64,000 nucleotides of DNA from Anisakis pegreffii (Eukaryota > Nematoda > Chromadorea > Rhabditida > Anisakidae), in contig JAPYMA010003030.1 in NCBI GenBank assembly GCA_035041965.1, positions 62,001 to 126,000 of the forward strand, read 5' to 3'. Positions 13,091-25,244 of this stretch are shown here, in pieces. Every line of letters starts with the position of its first letter. Within the stretch, counting starts at the first letter, position 1. The notes below the pieces were generated by a model. It saw nothing but the letters and a program-made list of their open reading frames with translations, searched no databases and was not told the origin of the DNA. The position numbers and the translations under genes were made by a program.

Positions 13091-13545
13091 CTACGGATCA
13101 GTATATGCATTAATATAGCTCTGTGGGGATTACTATCTTCAAACTGTATATATTATGGGGCGATTTTGCTTACTAGAGAAGATATGACTGATCTTCTGAA
13201 TTTTTCTCAAGCAGCTCCGCGACGGCAGTTTCAATACAATGTATCACTATTGATCAATGTGTACATTATTATAGTAGCAATAGGGTCATCATCTTCAAAC
13301 TAACCGTATCCTCAGGTTTACTCAGTAACATGACTATTTCTTCACATCATTAGATTCTCCAGATTCTCTTCTTTCAGAAATGTATATATGTTGTCAGGCG
13401 ATTTTGCTTACTTGAGGAGATACAGCTGATTTTCTGAATGTATCTCAAGCAGCTCGGCGACGCCAGTTTGAATGCAGTGTATCACTATTGATCAATTTGT
13501 CCATTACAGACTGAATGTATTGATCAATAGCGATATAGTGTATTG
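13091..13545. repeat. Second part of the degenerate repeat cluster
   Basis: Two further units of the GAGGAGATATAGC family follow the foldback repeat; the first block is well preserved at about 13,301. Both units carry a CAGCTC-GCGACG segment and GTATCACTATTGATCAAT. The last unit ends in an inverted repeat, TATTGATCAATAGCGATATA. Confidence 0.7.
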
Positions 13546-14044
13546 AAACAAACGCTACCGAGTAACTGAGATACCTTCAGAAAGTCAGTTATTTCTCTTG
13601 ACTCTGAAAGTAGAGAATCTGAGGAATCCGACGGTGAAGGAGTTGTTGTTATTTGAATCAGCATTTAGAAGAAAGTTGCTCGAAATAATAATTACAGATT
13701 TTATTATATAATTATCAGTTTCAATTATCACAGCAATAATAACGTATAATGAATAAATAATAATAATGATCATAACAAATGAAACAACAATAATAATTAC
13801 AAATAATACGGCAGTAATAACAATAATCATAAGAAAATATCAAAATATTAATATGATTTTAAAAAATAATAATATTGAATGAGGCAGAAAATGTATAAAT
13901 TCATTCGCTGTTTATATACAAAAATCGAAATAAGTTGAGTCATATCGTTGCACTTTATTCCAGCAATCGCGACAATGCCCAATTTAATAGCTCAAACAAC
14001 TCCTTGATCCCGTCACAAATCATTATGCTCATATGTTTTGATGC
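13546..14044. other. AT-rich intergenic DNA
   Basis: Low-complexity AAT/ATA-rich sequence between about 13,680 and 13,880. No coding exon or RNA gene is seen. Confidence 0.5.
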
Positions 14045-14170
14045 TTTTCTACATAGGAACTGGGTAATACCTGGTAAAGGAAGGCGAGCTCAAGGGCCGA
14101 TTGGAGACGCATTGTGGCCAGCAACGTTACAAACGTTTAATAGCCTGTTCAATCCAGGTAATATGTTTTG
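14045..14170 (+). repeat. Dispersed repeat, family C, copy 1
   Basis: This copy carries GTGGCCAGCAACGT, then CAAACGTTT, then CAATCCAGGTAA. The same ordered blocks recur at 34,745-34,885 in the same orientation and at 40,245-40,378 in reverse. Length is about 130 bp. No coding capacity; no clear tRNA-type B box, so a SINE origin is not shown. Confidence 0.7.
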
Positions 14171-14845
14171 AACCTTGTGAAAGAATATTGAAAATATGAA
14201 GAAATATTCAATAAGAGTATTCAATATTCAAAATATTCAATAAGAGTGATCAAAATCTTCCAAATAAAATCAATAAAATAATATCATCACATTCGATAAA
14301 TGAAACGGTTGATTTTGTCGCCTTAGAAACGAATAAAATTATCACAAATGGAAAAATACCCGAAACGGTTATCGCTTAAGATAGTGGTTCTCAAGTCTCC
14401 TCCGTGAATCGCCCCACTGGGCGGCTAGAAATGCAGCCTTTCCTTCCTTGTCTATCAGTACAATAGCAAGCTGAAGCGTTCTATAGACCATTCAGAGGCT
14501 CTGCACTCGAACTTTTCATTACTGTACTGAGGGTCAATTGGTTTGCATCAACCGACGTGATCTGAACTCCACCACTGGTATCCAAACTCGGCTATTCACC
14601 GATTTTTGCCCAGATTCGCTCATTCACATAATGTTTTCGTCCACCAATCATCAATTTTGCCCAGGTAGAAAACCACTGATCTTAGAGAACAACAATACAA
14701 ATAAAAGTTCAAGGATTAGTGTGAGGATAATTAGATATAGACAAATACAGTGCAGTCAAACGGAACGATAACGGAATCATTATATGAGATAACTGAATAG
14801 TATTGTCCGCCCTCATAATACTGTATGAGAGTATCTTTCAAAATC

Positions 14846-17800
14846 TCAAATAGTTTCCTTCCAAACGCGCCAATCGGGTGCCGCGATTTGCTCACATGAT
14901 AGCACATCTTCTATATCGGATTGCTGGAATGCGTGCTTGGGTACAAATTTGATGTTGTCACCCGAATCACACAGTATTCGCGATAAACTGGTTTTCCTCA
15001 GCTCGTGTAGTTGCGACTTAGTGAATATCTCTTCGTTTTCATAATAGAATCTAAAATTGAACCACATCTCAAACAACACCAAACGATTTCCATTTGTTAT
15101 AGCAATGGAATACGAATGAATTGAAAATAGTTTAATTGTAAAAGAATGACAAATTTTCAACTCATTTTATTGAAAACAATATGAAAATTTGAAAACATAA
15201 CTTGAAAAAGTTAATGGGCAATAATCACACAAAACAATGAACGTTAAAAATTTAATTCAAAAAGTGTCCTTCACCTGTCACCGTCCCGTAATCTTTTGAA
15301 TTGATCTGATATAATACAGGCTAACGTTGGTCCAATAAGCGCATCTTCGAGTGGATCTTCCAACAAGCTTCCAACATACATATCGATATTCTCTGCAATA
15401 TTTTCGTTCATCAACTGGCGATTTATCAACACCAACGAACGCTTCATATCAATTAAATGAAAATTTGAATGAACAAATGTTATCTTAATCAGCCTAACTG
15501 AATCGGTTTTATAGTGATGGTAGAAGTTTTAAAATTATTATTAATGTAACATCATACCTTCAAAAAAACAATAATTTCGAAGAGTACTACTCACCTAAGC
15601 GTCCTCCGTAAAGTAATTTGAGATTCGAACGAACAATAGAGTTATGAATGGTGGTATTCAAATCATCGAATGTTGATGCTGAGGGTAGTTTACAGAATTT
15701 ACGCCAGGCCGCATACCCTGGAATACCGTGGTCCCGACCCCGCTGAATGTTCACAGCAGCCAGGTCGGAGTTGCCGAAGATTCGCTCGGTTACAGCGGGA
15801 GTGATTCTATAAATTTTTATCCGAATATATCAAAGATGGCACAACAATAACCAGTAAGTTTATGAGAGTATGCGAGTCAGTAGCTTCTAACTTCGTCAGA
15901 TCATCACTTCGGGCCAACAGATCAAAATCGCAAATTCAAGAGATCTCCATCAAAAAAAACGAAAAAATTTTTTGGAAAAGAGAACCTCTGTGGCATTTTT
16001 GCGGGCAGACTGATCATACCCCTCAACAGGGGATCGATGCCATTCGTCAGTATATGTGCCGTTTTGAACATACCTTCGTTGAATTCGATTCCGCCGACCT
16101 GCTGCCATTTTTCATTCAAAAATGGATAGAATTCCTGTAATACAAGCAAACTTTTATTTGCTCTCATATACATTAACTTTGAAAGTCACTTAACTGTTCG
16201 AAAATTTTTACTTTCAAACAAATTTATTCTCAAAAACGCTAATTTGTTGATTAAATGAGTAAAATTCGATGAATGCAAATCAAAGTGATGCCTGAATCAT
16301 GCCATGCCCAAATCTGAACGCACAACCCGTGAATTCGTTTGCAATTGTCGGATCAACATCACTGTTGTATCTTTCATAATCACCCATCAACGATTCATAT
16401 TGCGATCCAAGTAAACGTGGCAGATATTCCTTGAAAAAGACTTATTTGATTCCAATGATTATCAACTCCAAAAAAACACTGTCAAATTTTACAGTTCCGT
16501 TCTATTGATCAACTCCTTCCACGAGTGCTTTTCAGAAGAAATTGATAAAAAGTGAAGTAATAACAGATAATGAAGAATACTTTATAAGTTATATGCTGAA
16601 CAATCGCACCCATAATTTTTCGTGTCTCCTGAAATACTCGATCATGATCCCAATGTTCGTTCAGCTTTTGAAGGGTCACTGCTAGCCTGAAACAATCCAG
16701 ATTGTAGCGTTATTTGAATGAGAATAAAAACTGAAAATGAAACTAAAACAGATCATGAAAGTGAAAATATAGCTGATAGTGAATAAAGATCAAAAATTTT
16801 GAAGAAACGATCAAAACGATTAAATAATAGCAACAATAATAATAAATTAATAATAATGATAATAGCAATAACAATAATTAAAACAATAAATTAATAGTAA
16901 TGATAATAAGAATACGAATAACGATCATTCGAACCTGTTATGTTGTCTAACGAAAAGAACATGTAATGCCGCAAGAGCCACGAACAGGTTCGACCTGTCA
17001 TCACCAGTGATAATGTTTTGACTGTTATCAACTGGTGGGAATACACGATTCCGGATGATATTCGTTTTCAGGAATGCACCCTGACGGAATATAAACTGAT
17101 CGCGTTCTGAGCTGCCATAGATCTGCAATTTTTTTACACTTTCTTTATCAAAACAATTTCTTCATTTTATTTCACATCGCTTTTCAACAAATCGCCACTG
17201 CATTTTTTTGAATATCGAATATTTTTCGAAATTTTTTTTTGTATTTTTTGTGCACGTCTGAATATTTTCGAAAACTTCAATTTAAAAACTTGAATCTTGA
17301 ATTCTCGCAAACTTGAATTTCAAAAAAAATTGATCGAATGAATTGCAAACAAACGTTTGATGCGTCGATAAACGCAGTGTTCTCGTTGAATTGCTCTCGA
17401 GGTGAGCTCTGCCCAGATCCGCACAATGGCGTTGATCGTGCCACTGGTAAACATTGGAACTGACCAAATCTGAATCGAACCAACCAAAAAATTATTCCGG
17501 AATCAACCCAAAACTCGAATAATCAGTGAATCATCATACAGAGTCGATCTCTACGCAAATGTTTTCAATCGAATTCAGCGAAACACTTTCAATGAAATGT
17601 CATCAAAAATCAAATTAAATTTACGACTGAATTAAATTGAATCGAAGTGAATTAAGACGAATTAAGAATCGAAAGGATGAAAGCACTGACGTCGGATCTC
17701 GTCTCGATATGAACACATTAAAACAGTGTTGACCATTCACACAAGATGCACATTCTTGATTGTTTAGCGTAGTAGTCTTAGCCATATCATGACTGATAAA

Positions 17801-20800
17801 CTGTCCCCATTGCATCATTAAAGCGTTCGATTTTGTTGTCACCTTCAACTTGTTCATTTCAAAATATTTACTCTCATTTCTAATCGTTGATATTCTCCGC
17901 AAATATTCTATAGGGAAGTAAATGAAGTTTAAAATATACTCTATTGAATTCTCAAGTTACAATTTATTCACCTGAGCAGATGAAGACAACATAAGACGTG
18001 ATGCTTCACGCGCTGTAGGACGAACACCATGTTTTGCTCCTTGAAATAATTATTGTCAATCATTTCTGTGACTTGAACCAAGAATGTGAATGAAAGCTTA
18101 CAAATCTATGTTCACTTGTAAACATTTACGAGCGACATTTAACATGAATATTTCATTCAGACAAACTGCGTTTTACTATTTGAATCTGAAGATGCATTTG
18201 ACGGATGGGCAGAGTCGTAAGCTTTACAGTGATCATATCTTGTTTATATTGCATCCAAAGAAAGTAATATAATGAGGCATTATACCGATGTTTCTTGTAT
18301 GAAGGAAGTTCCCTTGCAGAGAATTTGAAAACAAGTGCTAAGGAAGAATTGAGGACGTTAGCAAATTGTTGCTCATTGATTTTTCAAAAGCATTCCTCCA
18401 AAAGCACTTTTAAAATGTCTATTTGATCACAAAGAATTGATTCCTTTGAACAGAATCAACTCCAATTCTTGATACTAAACTTCTTGATCAGTGGATCAAT
18501 TCCCTGGTTTCCTGATCTGATTCACCGCTAACAATTAGCAGTTTGACGGTCGTATGGGCTCTTGGAGGGGTACAAGGGTGGGGGAATGATACAGACGGTC
18601 GTCTCCTCTGTAGCTAAAAGAAGACGCGGAATCACAAGGACTATTGCACGAACCCATCGGAGTCGATATATGATTCGCATAACGCGCTTTCAGCAGTCGA
18701 ATGTACGGGCTGAAGGCAGCGCCATTTAGCGGTGATCCATCCAAATTATTGCAAGTACCGTCGAAGGTTCGGAATCTGAGATGGTAACACAAGTTGCGGT
18801 TGCATTCCGGTTGAGGTGACATCTTCACGCAGCCAAGTTCCAAGTTCATATTCCGAATATCGTTCACGGAGAGTGCTCGACGTTTCGAGACATCTGCAAA
18901 GTTTTGTTTTCTTGCTTTTATTCTCAGTGGGTCTAGCGTTAGTATTGATTGTTATTCTTACTATTACGAATACGATTTAAACAGTAATATTATTATTGTT
19001 AAATGTTATCAAACGAATTTGCAGTTTTGGAAGGAACTCAAATATGATACAATTAGATTTTCCACGAATATACTTGAATTTTTAGTTATTTGGGCGAGAA
19101 GCTCTAGGCGATCAGCAAATTGTTTATCACTGCTGCGATTATTTAATGAATTGCTATTCAGCTATGTTTAATTATGCAAATTATTCATTACAACGGGCAT
19201 TCATTATTGCTCGGTTGTGGAATATTTAATACATCGAACGTTATGGATCTATTCACTATGTTATGTTTACTGTCATTATGTTTACTGTTTATTACTGATC
19301 CCCAATGATCACTGGTTTACTACTGTTGGTTGTTGCAAATAGCTACTCTGTGCGATCATTGGACACATGTTCAATCAATCAAGCGTGATATACTTTCGGG
19401 CTCTTTTATAGTCCCTCTCCTTAGAAATCATTGGGCAATATGGACGAGTAGCTCAAAACCTTTGTGCTCGCCAAATCATTAATCGAAGTTAGAATTTGAT
19501 GAAGACAGATGATTGCCAGCGCTGTTATCGTTAGCTGCGCGGAAATTAGAATGTCAAGGAAGGAAGAATGTGATATTCGTGATAAGGGACAGGCATAAAT
19601 TTGTAATGAGTTGCGATTGTCGATGAAATAAGTAAAGAGATAAGTAGATGAAGTTTCACATGAAAATTGCATTCTAATTGGAAATAAATCCCAACAAAAA
19701 GTGCACCTTCTTTGGTTGGAATGAATATGCAATCGTCTTTGGTCAGTGCTCTCGTTAATATGATCTCGTCAATGTCCAATTTACCTGCAACATATTCAAG
19801 CTCTCAATCGTCGACATCAAAATCTCATATTGAATTGATCAAATATCCGTTTTGAGCAGATCAGTATCACATTGAGTTTACCAGTTCGAACAGTGCGAAT
19901 GATTACCTTTACAAGCATTACATGACTTTTGACAATTGGTCAGCATCCATACGGCATTCGTTTCACATTCACCAATCGACGACCAAAATGTGCACAGTTT
20001 ATGTTTATCAGCGCAGATTTTTGTACATAAAAATTTTGTACATTTTAATGCCGAAATAACAGTATCGAGTAACATTTCACAATAACAGAGATGGTCAACG
20101 GCACGCTATCGCTACATACCGAAATATAGCGAAGTAGCGGAATAGTTATAAGTTCGCTAGCGGCGGAATAGCTATTCTACTATTTCGCTGTCGTTCACTG
20201 AGTAGCGATAGCGCTCTATTGCCCATCTTTGATTAGCAGTAATAACAAATATCAGTGAACGAAACAACTGTAATCAACATCAAAGATGCTATCGATGGAA
20301 TAAGAATATCAAAAAAGCCAAGTCATAGCCAAAAATGAAAACAGAAATTAAAATCGTCCAAAAATCGAGCATCAATTGACCCTTTCAGTTATAATTGACT
20401 GATTGATCACAATATAACTTTGAATATATCACTTTCAGATTTAAAACTTATCTCGTTTTAATGAAATTGTTTTCGTGATTGTGAATCAATCGCATTCACA
20501 AGACATTCATTGTGTTTACTGTGAAGAAATAAATGAATAATTGAATAGCAAATGAATGTAAGCAACTCACTATTACATTGATCACACGATATTGGACAAT
20601 GCTCATTCATCCAGATGTCATTCTTAGTACACTCTCCGATTGATGACCAAAAACTACACAGATCATACAAGTCATTGCATGTTCCATTTTCATTTGAGGT
20701 TTTTAATCCACTCTTACTAACGTTCGCCATAAAATTCTCAATATTGGTATCAATAGTCCGATTGCCTCTTGTTCCACTAGCGCTCAGCTTATCACTTTCA

Positions 20801-20891
20801 TTATGTTTGTCATCGACATTACTATCAATAATCTTAACACCATTACCAGCATGGCTGTCGCTATCAGTATTTTCCTTTATCGCGCACTCCA
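14846..20891 (-). CDS. ShKT-domain animal haem peroxidase (nematode SKPO/MLT-7 type)
   Basis: Secreted-type haem peroxidase using H2O2; nematode relatives act in cuticle cross-linking or gut defence. Exons: 20891-20571, about 20105-19907, 19784-19707, 18893-18654, 18039-17972, about 17842-17691, 17469-17355, 17122-16935, 16686-16581, 16429-16292, 16134-15986, 15806-15595, 15392-15275, 15050-14846. A polar linker precedes ShKT 1 (20,679-20,574, six Cys, FWSSIGEC) and ShKT 2 (about 20,015-19,908, six Cys). Domain landmarks follow in order: [20 protein letters not shown] with distal Gln/His and the calcium Asp; [23 protein letters not shown] with the catalytic Arg; [20 protein letters not shown] with the proximal His; [29 protein letters not shown]. 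From 19,784 down all junctions agree in phase apart from the exact start of the 17.84-kb exon. Signal peptide and first exon were not found. The join between the two ShKT exons is doubtful because a MITE sits there. Roughly 750 residues are visible. Confidence 0.92.
19482..19625 (+). repeat. Dispersed repeat, family D, copy 1 (peroxidase intron)
   Basis: About 140 bp carrying AAGTTAGAAT, CAGATGATT, then GAAGAATGTGATA, a run near GTGATAA, and TAATGAGTT. Two more copies are at 28,692-28,835 (same orientation) and 30,608-30,700 (reverse, partial). This copy lies in the intron upstream of the exon ending at 18,654. No coding capacity. Confidence 0.7.
20089..20231. mobile_element. MITE-like inverted-repeat element in the ShKT intron
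   Basis: About 143 bp bounded by imperfect terminal inverted repeats. The left end reads GATGGTCAACGGCACGC then TATCGCTAC. The right end, reverse complemented, reads GATGGGCAATAGAGCGC then TATCGCTAC. The centre is made of TAGCGAA and TAGCGG motifs. There is no transposase. It lies about 75 bp upstream of the second ShKT domain in gene orientation, where the splice acceptor should be. Confidence 0.8.
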
Positions 20892-23800
20892 CTGAAACAT
20901 TTCATGTAATATCGTCATAATTTATCAATTCATTCAATTGTTCTATCTCAAATGACCATGAACATCGTTTGGTTTAACCAAAAATATCGCTCGTGAAACT
21001 GTTAGTTTTGTTGTTATACTCAAGATAAAGCATTGAAAATGACAGTTTTACGATGAGAATCAAAATCAAATAAAGTAGATCATTAAAGGAAAACAAAAAA
21101 TGAGCAAAGAATTCAAATCGAATTAAAAAATCAAATCGAACCTCCCGAAATGGTGAAACTTAAGAGCAAAATGAAGTGAATGAATAAGTCTCGACGTATC
21201 CGCATGTCGCGATAAATTACTCAATTGTTTACCAATGAAAAATTGACAAATGACAATTAAAATATCGAATGCTCAGACAATTTTTCGGGATATCCTATGA
21301 GCTTGACAACGGCAGTTTCTTATAATGGCCTACAATTATTACTGATTAATTAACTGCAATATCAGAACACTTGATAATACTTATAATACCACTAATAACA
21401 GTGATAATAATTCACGGATAATAACGCACTGCTAACGATAACAACGATAGAAAGCTGATCGTGATGAAATGAGAATGAGGTGATGATTTAACGAATGGAT
21501 AAATGAAGTGTCTGTCGGTCAGTGATGATCAGATATAAACAAATAATTGCTCGTTGACACGTTCTGAACAAATGGATGGATGAGAGCGATGGATAGATAC
21601 ATGGATGGATTTATGAAATGAATTTAGGCCATTCCAGTGGGGAACGCACCTCATCATCTCTTACGTTCCAGTCGGATATATCAAATGAAAATGACATTCT
21701 AATCATAAATCAGAACACTTATTTGATATTCGTTATGAAATGACGAGATCACTTTATTTGAACACATCACTGAACAAATCATCACTGAGTATACCGATTA
21801 ATTAAGAATGAGAATATCGTCCAAACAAGATATGCTCTAGGCGGAGCACATTGCAAATTATTCAGTTTGTTTGCTTTATATCTTTATTCGGTTTCGTTTA
21901 TTATCACATACATTAACATTATTACATTTTCACGTAATTACATTATTACCGCAACCTTTCAAATCGTCGGTATTATTATCAGCCGTGTCGCCATTGTCGT
22001 CTGCATTCGAACCTGATTAAAATCCCTCGTAATTATCACATCAAAAGTATCTGTTCAGCTGTCTAATTGTATACTCAAGCGTTCATTTAGTCCACTCAAA
22101 AACGCACATTTAATTAACAGACACACGTTAATTAACAGATATCCTTCATGCAGTTCACCTTCTATCATGTATGAAATCGTGTTAATTATTTCAATGTTAC
22201 ACTGTCCCTTTCACAACCAAACCAACAAATCCTTTTTCGTTTAATCACTTTCGAATGCGAATTACCACCAAACTACAAACTGTCAATTGCGATTGCATCA
22301 TCAACCATCCCTATTAAACTAACACTGTCTTCAAATTGCTATCATAATTGCCCTGAAACGTCTCAATTGGATATCCATTCGATTGAATTCTCATTAATAA
22401 TTTCATAAAATGAGTTCTTTACCACCGCCGATCTATAAATACTTTTTGCAAAGTGTGTGCAGCCTGAGAGGCATGGTGATTCATTTATATGCGTGTTATG
22501 TTAGTGAGTTATTAATTTGACTGTACTTACACAACATAATTTAATTCTAATGAAACATTTAATCTCAAACAAGAGTAAAACAGAGAACCAATTATAAATA
22601 ATGACGGTATAAATTAATAAATAAATAAACAAAAAACGACGAAAACATAGCGAAGAGGAGGTCTGTAAGAAATGTTTCTGTTGAAAGAATAAAAATAATA
22701 TCAACACCAACAAATACGTATAATATAACAGCAACGGATAAACTCGGATCAAATCGCCTGCTATGCTTAAAAGTATCTACCCAATGACCTGCTATGCCTA
22801 AAAATATTTGTCACCTCCCAAATGTTTCACAGGCAAACCGTCTTACAACGATGGGCAATTCTATGGCTAAAATTGAAATCCAAAATCACGACATTCAAAT
22901 CAAATTGCCGGCTTACGATGACCAATCCAATTTTCCTAATACACCTAGTGATCCAAAAAAATTCCGTCCACTAGAATAATCTTGCTCTATTACGTTTCAG
23001 AAATATATTGAAACCATCCAAAGCGAATGAGTGAATGATTCAATCCCCAACAATCAAAATAACCCAAAACCTTAAAACTACAACAAATCCATCGAAAACA
23101 TTTGTTCAACTCAATTACTAATTGAAATCTTTAACATGAAACATTTCACTTCAATTATATTATACCTTAACAAATGAACAAACTCAAAATCCAATCAATT
23201 GAATTGAATGTCATTTCAATAAGTAAATAATGAACGAAAAACAATGAACAACATTAATAAATAAAAAACAAAACAACAAGAAGACATCAATGGAATAAGA
23301 CATAAGAAATGATTTCATATTATATAATTATGTATATGTATATAAGTATGAATTAATAAACCATATATCATCATCATAATATCAAATACCAATTGACATA
23401 ACACACGCAATTGTTACGAGATTACAGATTGGTTGTACCGAATTATTATGTTTCCGAAAAGTCAATCAAAGTTACTACTAATTAACAGGATGAGAGTAAT
23501 CGTAATTTGAGTTAGCGCATTGTTCATACTGAACGAGGTCTGTTCCATGTCACAGCCACCCCCCCTCTCTCCCCTCCGAATAAAAAACAACCAATCCCGT
23601 CCACAAACAATCGAATAAAACCATTCAACTATGTAATTTCCACCCCCAAACCACATTGCAAACATTCCATTCGAACGTTTTTTTCCACCAAAATCAACAT
23701 CATACCTCACACTTCTGAACCAAATATCAGTTGACCCAAATCGAAACAACTAATGAATGAATGAATCACTTCAACAACACGAATGTGGAACAGACCCCTG

Positions 23801-23950
23801 AGATCATAAACATAACGAAACAATATCATGTTCAGTACCAATAACATCAACAATATCAAACCAATACCGAGCCAATTGAATTACTTATAAGTTTGTTAAC
23901 AATAATATTAAACAATCAATAAACATAATTAATATAGAAAACGATCATGG
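20892..23950. other. Intergenic DNA between the peroxidase and prothymosin-like genes
   Basis: The first exon(s) and promoter of the minus-strand peroxidase should be here, but no start with a convincing signal peptide and matching phase was found. A hydrophobic minus-strand stretch near 22,700 lacks an ATG start and ends in a splice-acceptor-like run. The small plus-strand frame at 22,794-22,979 is unfamiliar. Otherwise AT-rich. Confidence 0.4.
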
Positions 23951-23956
23951 TTTATT
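23951..23956 (-). promoter_or_regulatory. Polyadenylation signal of the prothymosin-like gene
   Basis: The minus strand reads AATAAA 36 bases after the stop codon of the acidic protein, a normal position for a short nematode 3' UTR. Confidence 0.55.
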
Positions 23957-23991
23957 AATTCACTTGTATTATTATATTATACTAATTAGAG

Positions 23992-24944
23992 TTATTCCTC
24001 ACTTTCTACGTCATCGCCGTCTTCATCACCCTCGACCTCTTCCACATCATCACTCTCTCCCTCAGATCCTGGAAGTAACATCAGGTTAATGCCCGATCCT
24101 GGAATTAATATCAGATTATTTCTCGATCCTTCACAATCAATAAATGATCACTACCGAATAAAATAAATGCGAGTAAATAAAGTCATAAAGAACTGAAAAC
24201 AGCATATGCCGTCAAATGATTCAAGTATGATATAGAACTTACCAGCGCTCTGTTCGTCTTCCTCGCTACCGATGTCGTCCTCATCCTCTCCCACACTATC
24301 TGCATCTGCGTCGGCGTCTTCATCTCCACTCGACTCTACATTTCCATCTTCTTTCTCTGCCTCACCCTCGTCGTCCTCTCCCTCATCACCGTTCTTGGTC
24401 TCTTCGATCACTTTCTTCTCTAAACACAGCCAACTGCACAAAACAACTCGAAAACAATCATCACTTGGACTCACTCACTCAATCGGTTCGCTTCGAGGCT
24501 GAGCAGCGAAATTCAGCCGAAGTAAAGCTTTTGAATGTCGAGAAGTACTGATTGATATAAACAATAGACCACAACTCATAAAGCAACATGCAACCACACG
24601 AATAATCAGAATGATACCTTTCAATAAAGTCGCTGTCACTTTCTTCTTATCTTCGACTACCTGAAATCCGAAACGCAATTTATCTCATATTTGAAAAGAA
24701 CGCACAAATATGACCACAACAAATCAATCCTTATTTACCCTCATTCGAAACAACTACATAATCCTAATTGACCTTTCGGAACGAAACAATAAAATCAAAA
24801 CAAAATAGTAAGTAAATTATCACTCACCGCTTCTTTTCCGTTTTCCAATTTCGCTTCTTTGTTCGGAACGACACCATTTTCGGTATTTTCAGACTCCTCA
24901 TCCAAATGCCTCTTCTCGGCCACTCGTTCTTCAACTGCGCTCAT
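23992..24944 (-). CDS. Prothymosin-alpha-like highly acidic nuclear protein
   Basis: Four exons join in phase: 24944-24828, 24660-24618, 24419-24243 and 24068-23992, giving 137 residues. The first 39 residues are mixed charge (start MSAVEERVAEKRHLDEES). Next comes VVEDKKKVTATLLK, then EKKVIEETKNGDEG, which parallels the LKEKKEVVEEAENG stretch of vertebrate prothymosin alpha. The rest is a run of Glu and Asp with Gly and Ser (DADADAD, GSEEDEQS) ending EESEE-like at VESEE. There is no hydrophobic core or Cys, so the protein should be disordered. Known prothymosins bind histone H1 and chromatin remodellers in the nucleus; that role is inferred here. The ATG has GAAG-AAGTGAGATC before it and no earlier in-frame start. 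Introns are 167, 198 and 174 bp. Composition alone could mislead, so homology is likely rather than certain. Confidence 0.75.
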
Positions 24945-25234
24945 GATCTCACTTCTTCAGAATAAATAATGTTTCCAAAAATAAACGAATCAGAGTACAC
25001 TCTCTGAAACTCCAAGTTCTAGTTTGTTGTTATTGTTATTGTGCTGTGGTTGTGGTGGCAAGTGCACTGCGTTCAACTGAAATATTACAACAACAATGAC
25101 AACAGCACAATACAAAAACACAGTCAGCCTCAAAACTAACTCATAAATAAACAGTAAATATCATCGGCAAAACACCACCCTAACACAATAATCAAGCCAT
25201 CGCAAATTTGATACACCGAAAAAAAGCAAAGCAA

Positions 25235-25244
25235 GTATATATAC
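25235..25244 (-). promoter_or_regulatory. Possible TATA box of the prothymosin-like gene
   Basis: GTATATATAC on the minus strand, about 290 bases before the start codon, next to a GC-richer segment (25,245-25,325) with repeated ACAAAGCGATT. It is placed plausibly for a promoter, but there is no transcript evidence. Confidence 0.25.

Noticed and set aside
15862..16140. Plus-strand open frame over the peroxidase
   Set aside because: It lies opposite the verified minus-strand exon 16,134-15,986 carrying DPLLRGM.
22680..22752. Hydrophobic minus-strand stretch as the peroxidase signal peptide
   Set aside because: No ATG start, the run ends like a splice acceptor (TTCTTTCAACAG), and no phase-compatible link to the exon at 20,891 was found.
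24272..24502. Ser-rich plus-strand frame opposite the acidic exon
   Set aside because: It is the mirror of the Glu/Asp-coding minus-strand exon, which joins its neighbours in phase.
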